Shown: positions 49,490-51,339 of the stretch, piece by piece
Layout of the letters: each line of letters begins with the position of its first letter
Numbering within the stretch: the first letter of the stretch is position 1
DNA from: an uncultured Hyphomicrobiales bacterium
Lineage (GTDB): Bacteria; Pseudomonadota; Alphaproteobacteria; Rhizobiales; Xanthobacteraceae
NCBI GenBank assembly: GCA_903885555.1
Contig: CAISIV010000190.1
Location: 1 to 51,339 of the forward strand
Reading direction: 5' to 3'
Length of the DNA stretch: 51,339 bases
Position numbers and translations under genes: made by a program
Notes under the pieces: generated by a model
What the model saw: the letters and a program-made list of their open reading frames with translations, nothing else
The model's database searches: none
What the model was told of the DNA's origin: nothing

Positions 49490-49591
49490 GGGGGCGAGAT
49501 AACACTCGAATCCGGCACCATCAAGCGATGCCCGGCCTATTCCCGCGCCACATGGACGAATCCGGCGTCTCCATGCGATAGAGGCCGGTAA

Positions 49592-51097
49592 ATGCGCCTC
49601 ATCAGCCCCATTACCGCCGCCGGCCGCTACCGCGCCGTGCTGACCGACCCCGCAGGCGCCGGCCGTGCCGTGCTGCTGTCGCTGGTGCTCTACACCATCC
49701 TGTGGGCGGTCTACGCCACCATCGCCAAAGGCAGCCAGGGCCTGCACTACGATATGACCGAGGTGCTCGCCTGGTCGCGCGATCTGCAGTTCGGCTACCT
49801 CAAGCATCCGCCGCTCGCCGCCGCTATTGCCTGGCTGTGGTTCAGCGTGTTGCCGCTGGGCGAATTCCAGTTCTATTTGCTGGCGATGACCATGCCGTCG
49901 ATCGCGCTGTGGTTTTCCTGGCAACTGTCGGCGGACTATCTCGACCTCGAAAAGCGCGTCATCGGCCTCGCGCTGCTGATGCTGGTGCCGTTCTTTCACT
50001 TCCATGCGCTGAAGTTCAACGTCAATACGGTGTTGATGCCGCTGTGGGCGGCGACGACCTACTGGTTTCTGCGTTCGTATGAAACGCGCAGCAAGATCTA
50101 CGCCGCGCTCGCCGGCATCGGCGCGGCCGGCTGCATGCTCGGCAAGTACTGGTCGATCTTTCTGCTCGTGGGTCTGGTGCTGGCGGCATTGATCGACCGG
50201 CGGCGCCTGCAATATTTCTTTTCCGCCGCGCCGTGGATCACCGTGGCGGCAGGCGCCGTCGTGCTGGCGCCGCACATCGTCTGGCTGGTGCAGAACGATT
50301 TCGCGCCGTTCGGCTACGCCATGTATATCCACGGCGCCAAGCCGTTCGGCGCGACGGCGATTGCCGCGCTCGGTTATTTCGCCGGCTCGATCGGCTATGC
50401 CGCGCTTCCCGTCATCATCGTGCTGGCGATCGCGCGGCCGAGCCGCGCGGCGCTCGCCGACATCGTCTGGCCGCAGGACGACAAACGCCGGCTCGCGGCG
50501 GCGGCCTTCTGGCTGCCCTTCGTGCTGCCGGGGATCGGCGCGGTCGTGAGCGGCACCGAGATCACGTCGCTGTGGTCGATGCCGGCCTGGACCTTGCTGC
50601 CGGTGCTGCTGCTGTCGTCACCGGCGGTGACAATCCGCGCGATCGACACCAGCCGCGTTTTGATGGCCGCGGTTGTCGTGCCGGTCATCATGCTGATCGC
50701 GGCTCCGGCGATTGCCGTCATGGTTCATCGCAGCGGACCGCGGCCGGGGGCGGCGCAGGGTCAATTGCTGGCGGCGCAGGTCGAACGCGTCTGGACTCAA
50801 GCGACGCAACAGCCGCTGCGTTTTGTCGGCGGCGATGCCGATATCGCCTATAGCGTCGCCGCTTACGCCTACGATCGGCCGCTCGCTTTGCCGGGGATGC
50901 CGGCGCCGGACGCAACACTGCTGCGGCATAGCGGCATGGTGCTGCTGTGCTTTGCCGAGGACGTCAGTTGTGTGAGTCTGGCGCGCGCCCACAATCCGGA
51001 CGGCGGCGTGATGACCACCGAAATCTGGCGGCACTATTGGGGCATGCCGGGCAAGCCGCAGCGCTACAACATCGTGATCGTGCCGCCGCGGCAATAA
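49592..51097 (+). CDS. GT39-type (PMT/ArnT-like) membrane glycosyltransferase
   Basis: 501 aa with about 10-12 helices. After the first helix comes [29 protein letters not shown], the GT-C family block with the acidic residue in the first luminal loop and the KHPP motif. [28 protein letters not shown] and [20 protein letters not shown] follow. These enzymes transfer a sugar from a polyprenyl phosphate to lipid A, protein or another acceptor in the periplasm; donor and acceptor cannot be told. It is divergent from lepA and ends in the terminator at 51099. Confidence 0.8.
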   Translation: MRLISPITAAGRYRAVLTDPAGAGRAVLLSLVLYTILWAVYATIAKGSQGLHYDMTEVLAWSRDLQFGYLKHPPLAAAIAWLWFSVLPLGEFQFYLLAMTMPSIALWFSWQLSADYLDLEKRVIGLALLMLVPFFHFHALKFNVNTVLMPLWAATTYWFLRSYETRSKIYAALAGIGAAGCMLGKYWSIFLLVGLVLAALIDRRRLQYFFSAAPWITVAAGAVVLAPHIVWLVQNDFAPFGYAMYIHGAKPFGATAIAALGYFAGSIGYAALPVIIVLAIARPSRAALADIVWPQDDKRRLAAAAFWLPFVLPGIGAVVSGTEITSLWSMPAWTLLPVLLLSSPAVTIRAIDTSRVLMAAVVVPVIMLIAAPAIAVMVHRSGPRPGAAQGQLLAAQVERVWTQATQQPLRFVGGDADIAYSVAAYAYDRPLALPGMPAPDATLLRHSGMVLLCFAEDVSCVSLARAHNPDGGVMTTEIWRHYWGMPGKPQRYNIVIVPPRQ

Positions 51098-51098
51098 A

Positions 51099-51128
51099 AA
51101 ATGGCCGGGCATCGCTGCCCGGCCATTT
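51099..51128. terminator. strong intrinsic terminator between GT39 and ahcY genes
   Basis: AAATGGCCGGGCA (51099-51111) and TGCCCGGCCATTT (51116-51128) form a perfect 13-bp stem with loop TCGC. On the minus strand it is followed by TTTTTT (to 51095), so it best terminates ahcY. On the plus strand the T tail is only three bases, giving weaker termination of the GT39 gene, whose stop it follows closely. Confidence 0.85.
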
Positions 51129-51150
51129 CGCAATCTCGGTGCGCTCGATC

Positions 51151-51339
51151 CTAGTAGCGGTAGTGATCGCTCTTGAACGGGCCTTCCTGTTTCACGCCGA
51201 TGTAGTCGGCCTGGTCCTTGCGCAGCTCGGTGAGCTTCACGCCGATCTTGGCGAGATGCAGGCGCGCGACCTTCTCGTCGAGCGACTTCGGCAGCACGTA
51301 GACTTCCTTCTTGTACTTGCCGTCCTTGTTGTTGGCGTA
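51151..51339 (-). CDS. ahcY: S-adenosylhomocysteine hydrolase, C-terminal part
   Basis: The last 62 residues plus the stop codon TAG at 51151-51153; the rest lies beyond the window. The text matches the AhcY C-terminus: [20 protein letters not shown], then [18 protein letters not shown] and the family-terminal FKSDHYRY, which supplies the Lys and Tyr that complete the NAD site of the neighbouring subunit. AhcY splits S-adenosylhomocysteine to adenosine and homocysteine, sustaining methylation. It is followed by a strong terminator at 51099. Confidence 0.95.
   Translation of the reverse strand, partial: YANNKDGKYKKEVYVLPKSLDEKVARLHLAKIGVKLTELRKDQADYIGVKQEGPFKSDHYRY

Noticed and set aside
49490-50332. 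Upstream in-frame extension of lepA to 884 codons
   Set aside because: The added sequence is Arg/Gln/His-rich, overlaps the GT39 gene and is absent from LepA proteins; the ATG at 49489 gives the standard N-terminus.

Overview
The window looks like ordinary chromosome from a GC-rich alphaproteobacterium of the order Hyphomicrobiales, most like the Xanthobacteraceae/Nitrobacteraceae (relatives of Bradyrhizobium, Pseudolabrys or Rhodoplanes). I infer this from the strong G/C third-position bias, the gene repertoire (many uptake systems, keto-acid and hydroxy-acid catabolism, a BKACE enzyme, Inh/Omp19-like proteins, tandem TauE/SafE exporters) and palindromic repeats of the kind seen in rhizobial genomes. 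I see no rRNA, tRNA, CRISPR array, prophage or intact insertion sequence.

Layout. 1-570: an outer-membrane-type gene broken by an in-frame TGA. 646-3798: a DUF4337 protein and a divergent NitT/TauT-type ABC importer. 3800-8052 (minus): a small membrane protein, the chromate pair ChrA plus rhodanese-ChrB, and two TauE/SafE exporters. 8211-9128: a DMT exporter. 9264-16960 (plus): a 2-oxo-acid dehydrogenase operon (E1-alpha, E1-beta, an aldehyde dehydrogenase, E2, a D-2-hydroxyacid dehydrogenase; no E3), tightly followed by two Inh-type periplasmic proteins and a TMEM175-like channel. 17021-18168: ArsR regulator plus SDR. 18211-23716 (minus): radC, map, a DenD-like dehydrogenase, MFS, GNAT and an ICL/PEP-mutase family protein. 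23885-26591 (plus): an FMN hydroxy-acid oxidase, a small exported protein and an aminotransferase. 26943-33696: MscS, acyl-CoA dehydrogenase, DMT transporter, BKACE enzyme and K+/H+ antiporter. 33781-37377 (minus): a membrane protein, a BtuF-like binding protein and modCBA. 37545-42167: GMC oxidoreductase and an AceE/MdeB-like E1 with a divergent Lrp/AsnC regulator. 42168-45040: three cell-wall enzymes (MepA, two L,D-transpeptidases). 45049-51339: an orphan molybdate-type binding protein, a membrane protein, a Bug/TctC binding protein, lepA, a GT39-type glycosyltransferase and the end of ahcY.

The most interesting structure is non-coding. Two families of palindromic repeats sit mostly between converging genes. 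In one family an inverted pair (26602-26934) encloses a DUF559 (Vsr-like endonuclease family) gene whose catalytic core has been deleted, while a second inverted pair (47557-47672) is empty. This suggests that DUF559 nucleases and these palindromes form, or once formed, a mobile or dispersal unit analogous to REP/RAYT systems. Other cis-elements worth testing are a 22-bp hairpin that buries the Shine-Dalgarno sequence of the aminotransferase, a 15-nt tandem repeat encoding a pentapeptide-patterned mini-ORF between E1-alpha and E1-beta, three helically phased TTGG/CCAA sites in the Lrp/E1 promoter region, and several perfect palindromes just upstream of catabolic genes.

All functional calls come from reading translated motifs by eye; no database search was run.
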